A stretch of DNA of 64,000 nt. It comes from Nocardia vulneris. Lineage in GTDB: Bacteria; Actinomycetota; Actinomycetes; Mycobacteriales; Mycobacteriaceae. Both the position numbers and the translations under genes were made by a program. The stretch spans positions 62,001-126,000 of the forward strand of contig NZ_BDCI01000018.1 of the NCBI RefSeq assembly GCF_001613425.1, given 5' to 3'. Below, piece after piece: positions 34,458 to 44,104 of this stretch. Numbering within the stretch: the stretch's first letter is position 1; the number at the start of each line of letters is the position of its first letter. Below the pieces are notes generated by a model that searched no databases, was not told the DNA's origin, and worked only from the letters and a program-made list of their open reading frames with translations.

Positions 34458-35519
34458 TCAGGACCGCACGCCGAACGGCAGCGTGAAGCGCACGTCGCCC
34501 TCGACGATGTCGCGCATGTCCGGAATGCCGTTGCGGAACTGCAACGTCCGCTCCAGGCCCATGCCGAACGCGAACCCGCTGTACACCTCGGGATCGATCC
34601 CACTGGCGATCAGCACCTTCGGGTTCACCATGCCGCAGCCGCCCCACTCGACCCAGCCGGCGCCGCCCTTCTTGTCCGGGAACCAGACGTCGACCTCGGC
34701 GGAGGGCTCGGTGAACGGAAAGTAGTTGGGCCGCATCCGGGTTCGGGTGTCCGGGCCGAACAGCGCCCGGGCGAACGCGTCCAGGGTGCCGCGCAGGTGC
34801 GCCATGGTCAGGCCCTTGTCCACCGCCAGCCCCTCCACCTGGGAGAAGACCGGGGTGTGCGTGGCGTCGAGTTCGTCGGTGCGGAAGGTACGGCCGGGGC
34901 ACACCACATAGATCGGCAGCTCACGGGCCAGCAGCGAGCGCACCTGGACCGGCGAGGTGTGCGTGCGCAGCACCTGGCGCGACCCCTCGGGGGCGATGTG
35001 GAAGGTGTCCTGCATGGTGCGGGCCGGGTGGTCGGGCAGGAAGTTGAGCGCGTCGAAGTTGAAGTGCTCGGTCTCCACCTCGGGCCCCTCGGCGATCTCC
35101 CAGCCCATCGCGACGAACACGTCCGCGATCTGCTCGGAAATGACGGTGATCGGGTGCCGCGCGCCGACCGGCTGCCGGGTGGCGGGCAGCGTCACGTCGA
35201 TCGCCTCGGCCACCAGCACCGCGGCGTCCCGCTCGGCGAGCAGGACCGTGCGGCGCGCTTCGAACGCCTCGGAGATGCGGGCCCGGGCCACGTTGACGCG
35301 CTTGCCCGCGTCGGCCTTCTCGGCTTTCGGAATGCTGCCCAGTGCGCGTTGTGCCAGCGCCAGCGGCGCCTTGCCGCCGAGATGCTCGGTTTTCGCGACC
35401 GCGAGCGCATCCAGGTCGGCGGCAGCGGCGAACGCCTTCTCGGCGGCCGCCGCCGCAGCGGCCAATGCCTCCTCGGTCAGCGTCGCGTTCTGCTCGACTG
35501 CGTCGTTGTCGTCGGCCAC
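34458..35519 (-). CDS. pheS: Phenylalanine-tRNA ligase alpha subunit
   Basis: This is the catalytic subunit of PheRS, 353 aa. It has the N-terminal coiled coil (Ala/Leu-rich residues about 10-100) that binds tRNA-Phe, then class II motifs: PGRTFRTDELDATHTPVFSQ (motif 2 region) and FGMGLERTLQFRNGIPDMRD (motif 3). GGGGAGAG lies upstream of the ATG. The 237-bp upstream region carries the terminator of the MFS gene and then about 175 bp of leader; I see no T-box. Confidence 0.96.
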   Translation of the reverse strand: MADDNDAVEQNATLTEEALAAAAAAAEKAFAAAADLDALAVAKTEHLGGKAPLALAQRALGSIPKAEKADAGKRVNVARARISEAFEARRTVLLAERDAAVLVAEAIDVTLPATRQPVGARHPITVISEQIADVFVAMGWEIAEGPEVETEHFNFDALNFLPDHPARTMQDTFHIAPEGSRQVLRTHTSPVQVRSLLARELPIYVVCPGRTFRTDELDATHTPVFSQVEGLAVDKGLTMAHLRGTLDAFARALFGPDTRTRMRPNYFPFTEPSAEVDVWFPDKKGGAGWVEWGGCGMVNPKVLIASGIDPEVYSGFAFGMGLERTLQFRNGIPDMRDIVEGDVRFTLPFGVRS

Positions 35520-35695
35520 GATGGTTCGACTCTCCCCTGGGGATCGGTTCGCGAGTACGGCTCATTCCCTACCCACATTGCTGCTGGTGGAATCCTATGG
35601 GATGCGCCTGTTCCGATTCACGCGGATTCCCCGCTACCGCCGCGAACCCCGTTCTTCCTGGTCCGGAGCACCCGGCGGCGCGGGGCGAACCCGGA

Positions 35696-35742
35696 CGAGC
35701 CGCATCCCGCCGTGTGGCGGCGCACACGGGGGATGCGGCTCG
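35696..35742 (-). terminator. Terminator after the MFS exporter gene
   Basis: A 13-bp stem (CGAGCCGCATCCC) extended by CCGTGTG after a one-base bulge lies 15 bp beyond the MFS stop. It separates the exporter from pheST. Confidence 0.7.
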
Positions 35743-35756
35743 CGGGGATCCGGCGC

Positions 35757-37208
35757 TCAGCGCACAGGGGTGATGCGGGCGGGCAGAAGGGCGGAGCAGA
35801 GCGCGCCCGCGGCCACGATGGCCGCGCCCACCCAGACCGCGGGGGTGAGTCCGTCGACGTAGGCCTGCGGGCTGAGATATGAACCGTGCGAAGCGAAGAC
35901 GGACGCGAGCACCGCGATGCCGATGGCGATGCCGACTTCGCGCAGCGTGCTGTTGGTTCCCGAGGCGATCGCCCGGTCGTCGGGGCCCGCGCTGGCCATC
36001 ACCACTGTCGCGCTCGGCGCGAAGGTCAGGCCCATCCCGATCCCGCCGAGCAGGAAGGGCGCGATGAAGGCCGGGTACGCGACATCGACGCTGGAGATCG
36101 CGGCCAGCCACACCAGCGACGCCGCCAAGAACACCTGACCGGCGGTCAGCAGGGTACGCGCACCGACCCGGTCGACGATCAGACCCGCGAGCGGCGCGAC
36201 CACCATCGGCGCCATCGTCCAGGGCATGGTGCGAATACCCGATTCCAGCGGACTGTAGCCCTGCACCACCTGGAAGTACTGGACGAGCAGGAAGATCGAG
36301 CCGAAGACGCCCGCGGAGAAGGCGAAACTCGTCGCGTTGCTCAGCCCGTAGGCACGCGAGCGGAACAGGTGCAGCGGGATCATCGGTTCGGGCGTGCGCA
36401 GCTCCCACGCGACCAGTGCGACGAGCAGCACCGCGCCGCCGATCAGCCCGCCGAGCACCGTGGCCGAGGTCCAGCCGTCGTCGGCGCCGTGGATCACGCC
36501 CCAGACGATCGCGAGCACACCACCCGCCGAGAGCAGCAACCCGACCGGATCCAACCGCCTGGCGCCACCGAACGACTCCCCGAGTACGCGGGCCGCGAAC
36601 GGCAGCACGAGCAGACCGATCGGTACGTTGAGCCAGAAGATCCACTGCCACGACAGCCCCTCCACCACGGCGCCGCCGACCAGCGGGCCGAGCGCGACAC
36701 CGAGTCCGGTAATCCCGCCCCAGATGCCGATGGCCGCATTACGCAGGCGCTCCGGCACCGCCGCCGTGAGCAGTGTCAGCGACAGCGGCATCACGCCGGC
36801 CGCGCCGAATCCTTGAATCGCCCTGGCGGCGATCAGCATCCACGGTTCGGTGGCCAGCGCACACAGCGCGGACGCGACGGTGAACAGCGCGATACCGGCC
36901 AGGAAGACCCGGCGCCGCCCCAGCCGGTCGCCGATGGCCGAGGCGGTGAGCAGCAGCGAGGCGAACGCGAGTGTGTAGGCGTTGACGAACCATTGCAGGT
37001 CGGTCAGCGAGGCGCCGAGTTCGGTGCGGATCACCGGCAGCGCGTTGGTGACCACGAGGTTGTCCAGCGTGACCATGAACATCGGGATGCCGACCGCCGC
37101 GATGACCGCGGCAACGCCGCGGCCGCTGGTCACGGGCATCTTCTCCGAGGCCGCGGCGGTGCCGGGCGGTGCGGACGCGGCCGCGAGTGGTTCCAGGATT
37201 TCGGTCAT
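35757..37208 (-). CDS. MFS multidrug exporter, DHA2 (14-TM, EmrB/QacA) family
   Basis: The 483-aa inner-membrane protein has about 14 hydrophobic segments. The DHA2 hallmarks are visible: motif A-like GDRLGRRRVFLAGIALF, LTDLQWFVNAYTL in TM2, the motif C region GIWGGITGLGVALGPLVGG in TM5 and WQWIFWLNVPIGLL. It is divergent from the TetR gene at 37311 with operator-like repeats between, so an inducible drug or metabolite efflux pump is likely. Substrate not predictable. Confidence 0.88.
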   Translation of the reverse strand: MTEILEPLAAASAPPGTAAASEKMPVTSGRGVAAVIAAVGIPMFMVTLDNLVVTNALPVIRTELGASLTDLQWFVNAYTLAFASLLLTASAIGDRLGRRRVFLAGIALFTVASALCALATEPWMLIAARAIQGFGAAGVMPLSLTLLTAAVPERLRNAAIGIWGGITGLGVALGPLVGGAVVEGLSWQWIFWLNVPIGLLVLPFAARVLGESFGGARRLDPVGLLLSAGGVLAIVWGVIHGADDGWTSATVLGGLIGGAVLLVALVAWELRTPEPMIPLHLFRSRAYGLSNATSFAFSAGVFGSIFLLVQYFQVVQGYSPLESGIRTMPWTMAPMVVAPLAGLIVDRVGARTLLTAGQVFLAASLVWLAAISSVDVAYPAFIAPFLLGGIGMGLTFAPSATVVMASAGPDDRAIASGTNSTLREVGIAIGIAVLASVFASHGSYLSPQAYVDGLTPAVWVGAAIVAAGALCSALLPARITPVR

Positions 37209-37225
37209 GTCCAGCCCTTGTTGTA

Positions 37226-37280
37226 ATTGACTGATAACTACAGAGTTGGAGAGTATGCATCGGCTGATAACATGTCAATA
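37226..37280. promoter_or_regulatory. Divergent MFS/TetR control region with CTGATAAC repeats
   Basis: CTGATAAC occurs twice in direct orientation at 37231-37238 and 37264-37271, 33 bp apart (about three helical turns), flanked by an inverted pair ATTGAC (37226-37231) and GTCAAT (37275-37280). This is a credible operator for the adjacent TetR protein. Confidence 0.45.
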
Positions 37281-37310
37281 CCGGGGGCGAGAGAACGGAG
37301 TTCGAGCGCG

Positions 37311-37889
37311 ATGGCGAGTTCGACCAGGGTCCGGATGACCGCCACGGAACGCGGCGAGCAGGTGCTGCGCGCGGCCGTCTCCGCCTTCGCCGAAGGTGGC
37401 TACGCAGCCACCAAAACCGACGAAATCGCCAGGCGGGCAGGCGTTTCCCAGCCCTACGTGATCCGGCTCTTCGGCAGCAAGCAGCAGCTGTTCATCAGCG
37501 CGCTGCACCGGGTCTGCGATCGGATCGAGGAGGTGTTCCGCGAGGCCCGCGCGGCGGCCGACCCCGAGGCCGATCCGGCCGAGGCGCTGCACGCCCTCGG
37601 CCACGGGTTCGCGGTTTTCCTGGCCGATCGGGAACTGCTCCAGCTTTTCCTGCACGGGTTCACGGCCAGTGCGGAGCCTGCCATCGGCGGCGAGGTGCGA
37701 GCCCGGTTCGGCGGCATCTACGAGCTGGTGCGCGAACTCACCGGCGCGAACGTCACCGAGGTGCGGGAATTCATGGCGACCGGGATGCTGCTCACCGTGC
37801 TGAGCGGCATGCAGGTGGTCGGTCCCGGCGCCGTCGTAGAACCGTGGGCGGTGGAGTTGCTGAACGACTGCACCGGCGCGGTCGACTGA
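37311..37889 (+). CDS. TetR-family regulator of the MFS exporter
   Basis: The 192-aa protein has a TetR HTH (ERGEQVLRAAVSAFAEGGYA, then TDEIARRAGVSQPYVIRLFG) and a helical ligand domain. The ATG at 37311 is preceded by GGAG about 10 nt upstream and gives MASSTRVRMTATERG; in-frame ATGs at 37272 and 37335 are alternatives. It is divergent from the exporter, the common TetR-efflux arrangement. Confidence 0.87.
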   Translation: MASSTRVRMTATERGEQVLRAAVSAFAEGGYAATKTDEIARRAGVSQPYVIRLFGSKQQLFISALHRVCDRIEEVFREARAAADPEADPAEALHALGHGFAVFLADRELLQLFLHGFTASAEPAIGGEVRARFGGIYELVRELTGANVTEVREFMATGMLLTVLSGMQVVGPGAVVEPWAVELLNDCTGAVD

Positions 37890-37895
37890 AAACGG

Positions 37896-39047
37896 TTATC
37901 CGACAGTTCCGGCGGGGTCGACGCCGACCGCGCGCTCGGCCGGGGCAGCTGGTTGCGCGGCGGATGCTCGCTCGGCGGCAGTGGGCGGCACGGGAACTCG
38001 CTCCGCCGCAGCAGTTTTTGCGGGAACTCGCTCCGCCGCAGCAGGTTGCGCGGAAACTTGTTCGGGCGCAGCAGGTTGCGCGGGCACTTGCTCGGCTGCA
38101 GCGGGCGGCGCGGGCACTCGCTCCGCCTCACCAGGTTGCGCGGGGACTTGTTCGGGCGCGGGCGGCGGCGTGGGAACTTGTTCGGGCGCAGGAGGTTCGG
38201 GGTCCGGCAGCTGCTGCTCGACCTGCAACACAGCCAGGTACTTGCTGTGCGTATCGAGCGGGATGACGCCGAACATCCACGGACGCTGCACCTCGACGGG
38301 ACTGCCGCTGCGTTGGTGGAGCCGAACCCATTTCCGCACCGCTTTACGCTCCGCGCGGTAACGGCGGCGCTGCGCCGCGCGCTCGATCGGCACGCCGTGC
38401 GCGCGTTCGAGCTGCTCGATGATCGCGCATTCGTTGCGACGCTTGCGATGTCGCGGAATGTCCAGCAGCGTCAGCGGGACGAACAGCACGACGGTGACCG
38501 CGAGCGGCAGCGCGTTCGCCTGCCATGGACCGGACTTGTCGCCACTCACCGTCGTCGCGAAAAGCCCTGCGATGCAATACAACAGCCAGAACAGCGTGGG
38601 CAACAGAAACCACGGGTGCAGCCACTCACTCGGCAACGGACGTTCCGCGCCGCGGAAAGCGCGCGGATCCCGGCCGTAGAGCCGCATCAGCGGACCGACC
38701 CGGCGGCGGCCTTCGTCGGACCAGGAGTCGGCGAGCGCGTCGGCGGCGTCCCGCATCGCCTTGCCCGCCCACCAGTTGGAGAACAGGCAGGACGCGTTGC
38801 TCAGCGCCCCCGCGATGCAGATGATGATGAGTGCCCCGGTGAGCACCGCGGGGCCCGCGAATCGGTCTCGGTTCGCCGAAAGAATGGCGGCGCCGCCGAT
38901 CAGGAACCCGTTGAGCGTCATCAGCCAGGACATCCGATGACCGATGATGTCGTGCTCGAACTTGATCCGATCCGCGAAGACCTCGACCAGCGCCGTCTCC
39001 AGCTCGATGCTCGCCGCGGGATTGTCCGGAGGCTCAGCTGCTGCCAT
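37896..39047 (-). CDS. Four-helix membrane protein with eight C-terminal decapeptide repeats
   Basis: This 383-aa protein has likely membrane segments at about 41-58, 66-92, 145-166 and 178-197, then a basic cytoplasmic part (about 198-285) and a tail of decapeptides of the type APEQVPAQPA / AAERVPAKTA at residues 287-366. The 30-bp period is clear in the DNA, with eight units. Family not recognised. The ATG lies inside the 3' end of the gene at 39034 (14-bp overlap), so the two are translationally coupled. The Pro/Ala tail may span or anchor at the cell wall or bind a partner, which is inference. Confidence 0.65.
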   Translation of the reverse strand: MAAAEPPDNPAASIELETALVEVFADRIKFEHDIIGHRMSWLMTLNGFLIGGAAILSANRDRFAGPAVLTGALIIICIAGALSNASCLFSNWWAGKAMRDAADALADSWSDEGRRRVGPLMRLYGRDPRAFRGAERPLPSEWLHPWFLLPTLFWLLYCIAGLFATTVSGDKSGPWQANALPLAVTVVLFVPLTLLDIPRHRKRRNECAIIEQLERAHGVPIERAAQRRRYRAERKAVRKWVRLHQRSGSPVEVQRPWMFGVIPLDTHSKYLAVLQVEQQLPDPEPPAPEQVPTPPPAPEQVPAQPGEAERVPAPPAAAEQVPAQPAAPEQVSAQPAAAERVPAKTAAAERVPVPPTAAERASAAQPAAPAERAVGVDPAGTVG

Positions 39048-39528
39048 GTCCGCGAACCACCAAACTGCCTAGATCGGGAAGTAACTCGGGTGACAGCGGC
39101 GCGACGAGTGTCATGATCAACGCCCGGACCTCGGCCCGGGCCAGATACCCCGCCAGCACTCGATGAGACGAGTCTAGAAGAAGCAACTCGTCCGCGACCC
39201 GATATGTCGGCAGCAGCAGCACGAACGGCTCGGTCGACGCCTCGAGCTGCGCACGGAACGCCGCGACCCGCTCCTGCCGGGCCCGCGGCCACGAATCATG
39301 CAGTGCGGCAGCCTCACGCACCGTCAGCGCGGTCGCGCCCGGATCGAACCAGTCGGCCGGGCGACCGTCCGCGTCGACGTGCCACACGGTGCGCAGCTCG
39401 CCGAGCGCGGCCCAACCAACTGTCACCTGCTGAGTCACCGGCACGTTCAGCTCCGCGAGCGCATGCCAATCCAGCTGCGCCCGAATACTGCCGGAGAAGA
39501 GCCGGGCGAAGTCGTCGAAGTCGGTCAC
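39034..39528 (-). CDS. Hypothetical protein (164 aa)
   Basis: Family not recognised. The sequence MTDFDDFARLFSGSIRAQL followed by alternating beta and helix patterns (VGWAALGELRTVWHVDADGR, then EPFVLLLPTYRVADELLLLDSSHR) looks like a soluble globular domain. There is no signal peptide. It overlaps the following membrane-protein gene by 14 bp, which suggests the two products act together. Confidence 0.6.
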   Translation of the reverse strand: MTDFDDFARLFSGSIRAQLDWHALAELNVPVTQQVTVGWAALGELRTVWHVDADGRPADWFDPGATALTVREAAALHDSWPRARQERVAAFRAQLEASTEPFVLLLPTYRVADELLLLDSSHRVLAGYLARAEVRALIMTLVAPLSPELLPDLGSLVVRGHGSS

Positions 39529-39705
39529 CTGGACTAGTTCACCAGATCCCGCGGGTCCGCGGCAGCGATCGCCACCTGCGCGTTCCGAATCCGCACCGCA
39601 GGCCCCGCGCGCTGGACGGCCCGACTGCCGCCTGTTAAGCGAACTAACCGGTTCGCCTTAAGTCCGCGGATCTACCGTCACCGCGTGCTCGAAGGAGGCG
39701 GTCCA

Positions 39706-41556
39706 GTGACGGACACGGAGGTGCGCGGCCCGGCCGAGTCGAGGGGCGCGGAGACCGCTGCAACAGCAGAGACCGTCCCGCTCGGTGCAACAGAAGCAGT
39801 GGCGCTCGGTGCAACAGAGGCAGTGGCACCCACTCCAGTGGACGCGGCGGCACCCACCCCAGCACACGCGGCAGCACTCGGTGCGGCGGAGGCGGCGGCA
39901 CTCGGTGCGGCGGAGGCCGCCGCACCCACTTCAGCAGAGGCGGCGGCAGTCGCTATAGCAAAAGCCGTGCCAGCCACTACAGCAGACGTGGCGGCACCTA
40001 CTCGGGCAGCCGCCATAACAGCCGCACCAGGAAACCCGGCGGCACCCACTCCGGCAGCCGCCATAACAGCCGCACCAGGAAACCCGGCGGCACCCGGTGC
40101 AGCAGAGTGCGTGCCGCCCGCCGCAGCAGCACGCACTTCAGCAGACGCCGTGGCACCCACTACAGCAGACGCGGCAGCACCCACTACAGCAGACGCCGTG
40201 CCACTCGCTACAGCGGACGCGGCGGCGCGGACTGCGGCGGAGGCCGAGCCAGAACAGTGGCGGTTGGCGACGCGTCTCGGGTTTCGGTTCGGTGTCGCCT
40301 ATTTCGGCTTGTTCGGGCTGGCGGGACTGGTCGGGCTGATGCCGATTCTGTTGGCGGGCTTGGGGATCGATGCGGGATGGGGCTCGGTGCTGAATATCCT
40401 GCATCTGGCTCGCCCGCCGATCGAGTGGACGGCCACGCATGTGCTCGGTCTGCGGGTGGTCAGTACCCAGGTGGGCAGCGACAGCGCGTTCCAGTGGACC
40501 GCATTGTTTCTCCTGGTCGTCCTCGCGGCGGTGGTCACGGCGGTGTGGTCGGTGCTGGATCGGCGCCGACTCCGCTACGACCGGCTGTTCGCCTGGGTCC
40601 AGCTGTATCTGCGATTCGTGCTCGCGCTCACGATGTTCTATTTCGGGATGGCGAAGGCGATTCCGACGCAGATGCCGTTCGTGCTGAACCGACTGGTGGA
40701 GCCGTACGGCAATTTCAGTCCGTCGGGCGTGCTGTGGGCGCAGGTCAGCGTGTCGCAACCGTACGAAATCGCCCTGGGTGTCGCGGAATTGCTGGCCGGC
40801 GTGTTGCTGGTGGTGCCGCGCGCCACCGCGGCCGGCGCGCTGCTGTGCGCGGTGGATATGACGCAGGTGCTGCTGCTGAACCTGACCTACGACATTCGCC
40901 TGAAATCGGTGTCGGCACAGCTCCTGCTGCTGAGCCTGTTCCTGCTCGCACCCCATGCGCGCCGCTTGTTCGTGGTGCTGTTCTCCGAGCGCGCCGCGCC
41001 CGCGATCCGGCGAATTCCGTTGTTCGGCACCGCAAGAGCCAATCGCATCGCCCTGGTGGCACAGCTGGCGGTGGGCCTGCTGCTGCTCACGGTGACCGGT
41101 GTGCAGAACTGGCGGCAGTGGGCGAATCCGGTGCCGGAGCTGTACGGCATCTACCAGGTGGACGGCTTCTCCTCGGAGGGTTACGCCCGCGATCCCCTGC
41201 TGACCGACGAATTGCGGTGGCGCCGAGTCGTTGTCGACCGCCCGTTCCACGTGTCCGACCCGGTGGTGGTCACCATTCAGCACATGGACGATTCGTTCGA
41301 GGTGTACGGCGGCACCATCGACCCGAAGCGCCACTTCATCGATCTACGCCATCGGATCACAGTGGGCACCTTCGAAGAAACGCCGGTGCACGTGCGCCTC
41401 AGCTACTGGTGGCCGAGCCCCGGCCGCATGGTCATCGACGCCGACGACTATGCGGGCCACCGCATCCACACCTGGCTCACCCGCCTCGACCCGAAGTCCT
41501 TCCCGCTGCTGGAACGCGGCTTCAGTTGGGTCCAGGAACAGCCCTACCACCGCTGA
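39706..41556 (+). CDS. DoxX-like integral membrane protein with N-terminal Ala-rich octapeptide repeats
   Basis: The 616-aa protein begins with about 180 Ala-rich residues built on an octad (LGATEAVA twice, PTPVDAAA, PTPAHAAA, LGAAEAAA twice, PTSAEAAA at residues 26-81). A 16-residue unit follows, repeated twice (from 101; 48-bp DNA repeat), and then PTTADAAA units. From about 187 there are six or more membrane helices of DoxX/HTTM-like type (around 197-222, 280-300, 310-330, 360-380, 395-450), then a soluble C-terminal domain. GTG at 39706 is favoured: AAGGAGG lies 7 nt upstream, whereas the GTG at 39685 precedes that site. Function unknown. Confidence 0.7.
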   Translation: MTDTEVRGPAESRGAETAATAETVPLGATEAVALGATEAVAPTPVDAAAPTPAHAAALGAAEAAALGAAEAAAPTSAEAAAVAIAKAVPATTADVAAPTRAAAITAAPGNPAAPTPAAAITAAPGNPAAPGAAECVPPAAAARTSADAVAPTTADAAAPTTADAVPLATADAAARTAAEAEPEQWRLATRLGFRFGVAYFGLFGLAGLVGLMPILLAGLGIDAGWGSVLNILHLARPPIEWTATHVLGLRVVSTQVGSDSAFQWTALFLLVVLAAVVTAVWSVLDRRRLRYDRLFAWVQLYLRFVLALTMFYFGMAKAIPTQMPFVLNRLVEPYGNFSPSGVLWAQVSVSQPYEIALGVAELLAGVLLVVPRATAAGALLCAVDMTQVLLLNLTYDIRLKSVSAQLLLLSLFLLAPHARRLFVVLFSERAAPAIRRIPLFGTARANRIALVAQLAVGLLLLTVTGVQNWRQWANPVPELYGIYQVDGFSSEGYARDPLLTDELRWRRVVVDRPFHVSDPVVVTIQHMDDSFEVYGGTIDPKRHFIDLRHRITVGTFEETPVHVRLSYWWPSPGRMVIDADDYAGHRIHTWLTRLDPKSFPLLERGFSWVQEQPYHR

Positions 41557-41561
41557 GCGCG

Positions 41562-42359
41562 CTACTGCGCGTAGCGGACGCGGGAATTGGCGTAGAGGCA
41601 GATGGCGGCGGCGGTGGCCAGGTTCAGGCTCTCCGCGCGGCCACGGATGGGAATGCGCAGGCGATGGTCGGCGCGGCCGGCGACCGCGGGCTCGAGACCG
41701 TGCGCCTCGTTGCCGAACAGCCAGGCCACCGGGCGGGTGAACAGCTCGTCGGCGTCGTCCAGGTCGACCTCACCGTTCGCGGCGGTCGCCAGGATCGTGA
41801 TACCCGCTCCGGCAAGGGAATCCAGCGTCTCGCCGATATCGCGGTGCCGGGCGATCGGCACATGGAACAGGCTGCCCGCGCTGGCGCGCACACACTTGCC
41901 GTTGTGCGGGTCGACCGAATCACCGGCCAGCACAACGCCGTCCGCGCCCACCGAATCGGCGACCCGGATCAGCGTGCCCGCGTTGCCCGGTTCGGCCATC
42001 TCGACCGGCACGGCGAGCATCCGCGGCGCGGTGCCGAGCACCTCGGCCAGCGGCACGTCGAGCAGCCCGCAGACCGCGACCAGCCCCGGGGCGGTGACGG
42101 TTTCGCCGAGTTGCGCGGCCGCGCGGTCGCTGACCAGCGTGGTGCGCACGCCCGTCGCGGCGGCGCCGGCAACCAGCTCGTGTTCCCTGGCCGCGGCGCC
42201 CGCGGAATAGAACAGTTCCCGCACCCGCCCGGTATCCAGCGCCGCGGCAACGGAATTGGCGCCCTCGGCCAGGAACAGCCCGGTCTTGCGCCGCTGCGCG
42301 CCGCGATGCAGTTTGACAGCGGAAACGACCCGCGGATTGCGCTCGGAGAGCGCGTCCAC
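41562..42359 (-). CDS. tsnR: 23S rRNA/tRNA 2'-O-methyltransferase, SpoU (TrmH) family
   Basis: This SPOUT methyltransferase of 265 aa uses S-adenosylmethionine. It has the N-terminal substrate domain (LSERNPRVVSAVKLHRG, then TGLFLAEGANSV) and the knotted catalytic core with EMAEPGNAGTLIRVADSVGA, WLFGNEAHGLEP and the final RAESLNLATAAAICLY. I prefer GTG at 42359, which gives an N-terminus like mycobacterial TsnR; TTG at 42389 is possible. It follows rplT by 37 bp and closes the infC-rpmI-rplT-tsnR operon, an arrangement recalled from mycobacteria. Confidence 0.88.
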   Translation of the reverse strand: MDALSERNPRVVSAVKLHRGAQRRKTGLFLAEGANSVAAALDTGRVRELFYSAGAAAREHELVAGAAATGVRTTLVSDRAAAQLGETVTAPGLVAVCGLLDVPLAEVLGTAPRMLAVPVEMAEPGNAGTLIRVADSVGADGVVLAGDSVDPHNGKCVRASAGSLFHVPIARHRDIGETLDSLAGAGITILATAANGEVDLDDADELFTRPVAWLFGNEAHGLEPAVAGRADHRLRIPIRGRAESLNLATAAAICLYANSRVRYAQ

Positions 42360-42396
42360 GGGTCGTTCCGAAAGGTGTCCGCTGGTCAACGTCGGC

Positions 42397-42777
42397 TTAT
42401 GCAGCCGGCGCGTTGACGTCCTGCGGCAGAGCGGCCTTGGCGACGGCGACGAGACCGGCGAACGCCTCGGCGTCGGAGACGGCGAGCTCGGCGAGGATCT
42501 TGCGATCCACCTCGACACCCGCGGCCTTCAGGCCCTGGATGAAACGGTTGTAGGTGATGTCGTTCAAGCGCGCCGCGGCGTTGATGCGGGCGATCCACAG
42601 CTTGCGGAAGTCACCCTTGCGCGCCCGGCGGTCCCGGTAGGCGTAGGTGAGCGAGTGCAGCTGCTGTTCCTTGGCCTTGCGGTACAGCCGCGAACGCTGG
42701 CCGCGGTAGCCCTTGGAGGCCTCGAGGATGGAACGACGCTTCTTCTGAGCGTTGACGGCCCTTTTGACGCGTGCCAT
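42397..42777 (-). CDS. rplT: 50S ribosomal protein L20
   Basis: The 126-aa protein is standard L20 (MARVKRAVNAQKKRRSILEA, then YRGQRSRLYRKAKEQ and FIQGLKAAGVEVDRKILAEL). It binds 23S rRNA early in assembly. The gene lies 106 bp after rpmI. Confidence 0.98.
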   Translation of the reverse strand: MARVKRAVNAQKKRRSILEASKGYRGQRSRLYRKAKEQQLHSLTYAYRDRRARKGDFRKLWIARINAAARLNDITYNRFIQGLKAAGVEVDRKILAELAVSDAEAFAGLVAVAKAALPQDVNAPAA

Positions 42778-42883
42778 GGGTCAGTCCTGTCGATCTAGGG
42801 GGCGCATGCGGGGCACCCGGGGGTTGGTCGGTGGGTCGGCGTCCGGAATCCGGAACGCGGTCTGCTGCTACGGATCAGGTCTC

Positions 42884-43078
42884 TCAGAGACCGAGCAGCC
42901 TCTTCACGCGCGGGACGTCGACGGACGCGACGGCCTCCGTGCCATCCAGACGACGAGTCCGGCGGGTCGACTTGTGCTCCAGGAGGTGGCGGCGGTTGGC
43001 CTGCTGGCGCAGCAGCTTGCCCTTACCGGACACCTTGAATCGCTTCGAGGCACCGCTGTGGCTCTTCATCTTCGGCAT
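42884..43078 (-). CDS. rpmI: 50S ribosomal protein L35
   Basis: The 64-aa basic protein begins MPKMKSHSGASKRFKVSGKG and contains the HLLEHKSTRRTRRL stretch of L35. It is the second gene of the infC operon. Confidence 0.98.
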   Translation of the reverse strand: MPKMKSHSGASKRFKVSGKGKLLRQQANRRHLLEHKSTRRTRRLDGTEAVASVDVPRVKRLLGL

Positions 43079-43101
43079 GGATTCCTCTAATCTGTCTCGT
43101 C

Positions 43102-43125
43102 CCGGCGGTCCTTGCGGACCGCCGG
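43102..43125 (-). other. Intercistronic hairpin between infC and rpmI
   Basis: CCGGCGGTCC pairs perfectly with GGACCGCCGG around a 4-nt loop. There is no U-tract, so an RNA-processing, stabilising or autogenous-control site is more likely than a terminator. Confidence 0.5.
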
Positions 43126-43137
43126 CTCTTATCGGTC

Positions 43138-43782
<645 letters not shown>

Positions 43783-43854
43783 GGGGCCTCCTAGGTCAAG
43801 CGGTGTCGTCAAGACGACCGCACGCAATAACTGCAACCCCTTTTCAACACGAAA

Positions 43855-43882
43855 GCCCCGGTGCGGTATTCCGCAACGGGGC
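43855..43882 (-). terminator. Second hairpin of the infC leader (terminator-like)
   Basis: A 12-bp stem with one mismatch (GCCCCGGTGCGG arm) and a 4-nt loop is followed on the minus strand by TTTCGTGTT. It lies 73 nt before the infC start and could terminate the leader transcript or sequester an upstream element. Confidence 0.5.
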
Positions 43883-43965
43883 CCGAGTCGACCGGTCGAC
43901 CGCACGCGAAAGCACGCGTTCGGTCTCGCACGCGCGGCTCTCCAGAGAGAACCCCCGCACAAGAA

Positions 43966-43986
43966 ACCCGCCTCCGAGAGGCGGGT
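43966..43986 (-). terminator. First hairpin of the infC leader (intrinsic terminator/attenuator candidate)
   Basis: ACCCGCCTC pairs with GAGGCGGGT around a 3-nt loop and is followed on the minus strand by TTCTTG. Being inside the leader about 180 nt before infC, it fits a transcription attenuator for the IF3-L35-L20 operon. The gene on the far side is divergent, so it is not that gene's terminator. Confidence 0.55.
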
Positions 43987-44104
43987 GACCGGACCGTTTG
44001 ACCTGACGATCGCTCGTCGGCAACGGTGGGAGTCGGGCTCCACTTATCAGCCCCTGGCTCGAAATCTTGGTAGAAGACACAACCTGGGGCGGTCGTCAGC
44101 GGAA

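Noticed and set aside
35520..35695. T-box or Phe leader peptide before pheS
   Set aside because: No T-box core (UGGN/antiterminator) and no Phe-rich short frame with a ribosome site were found.
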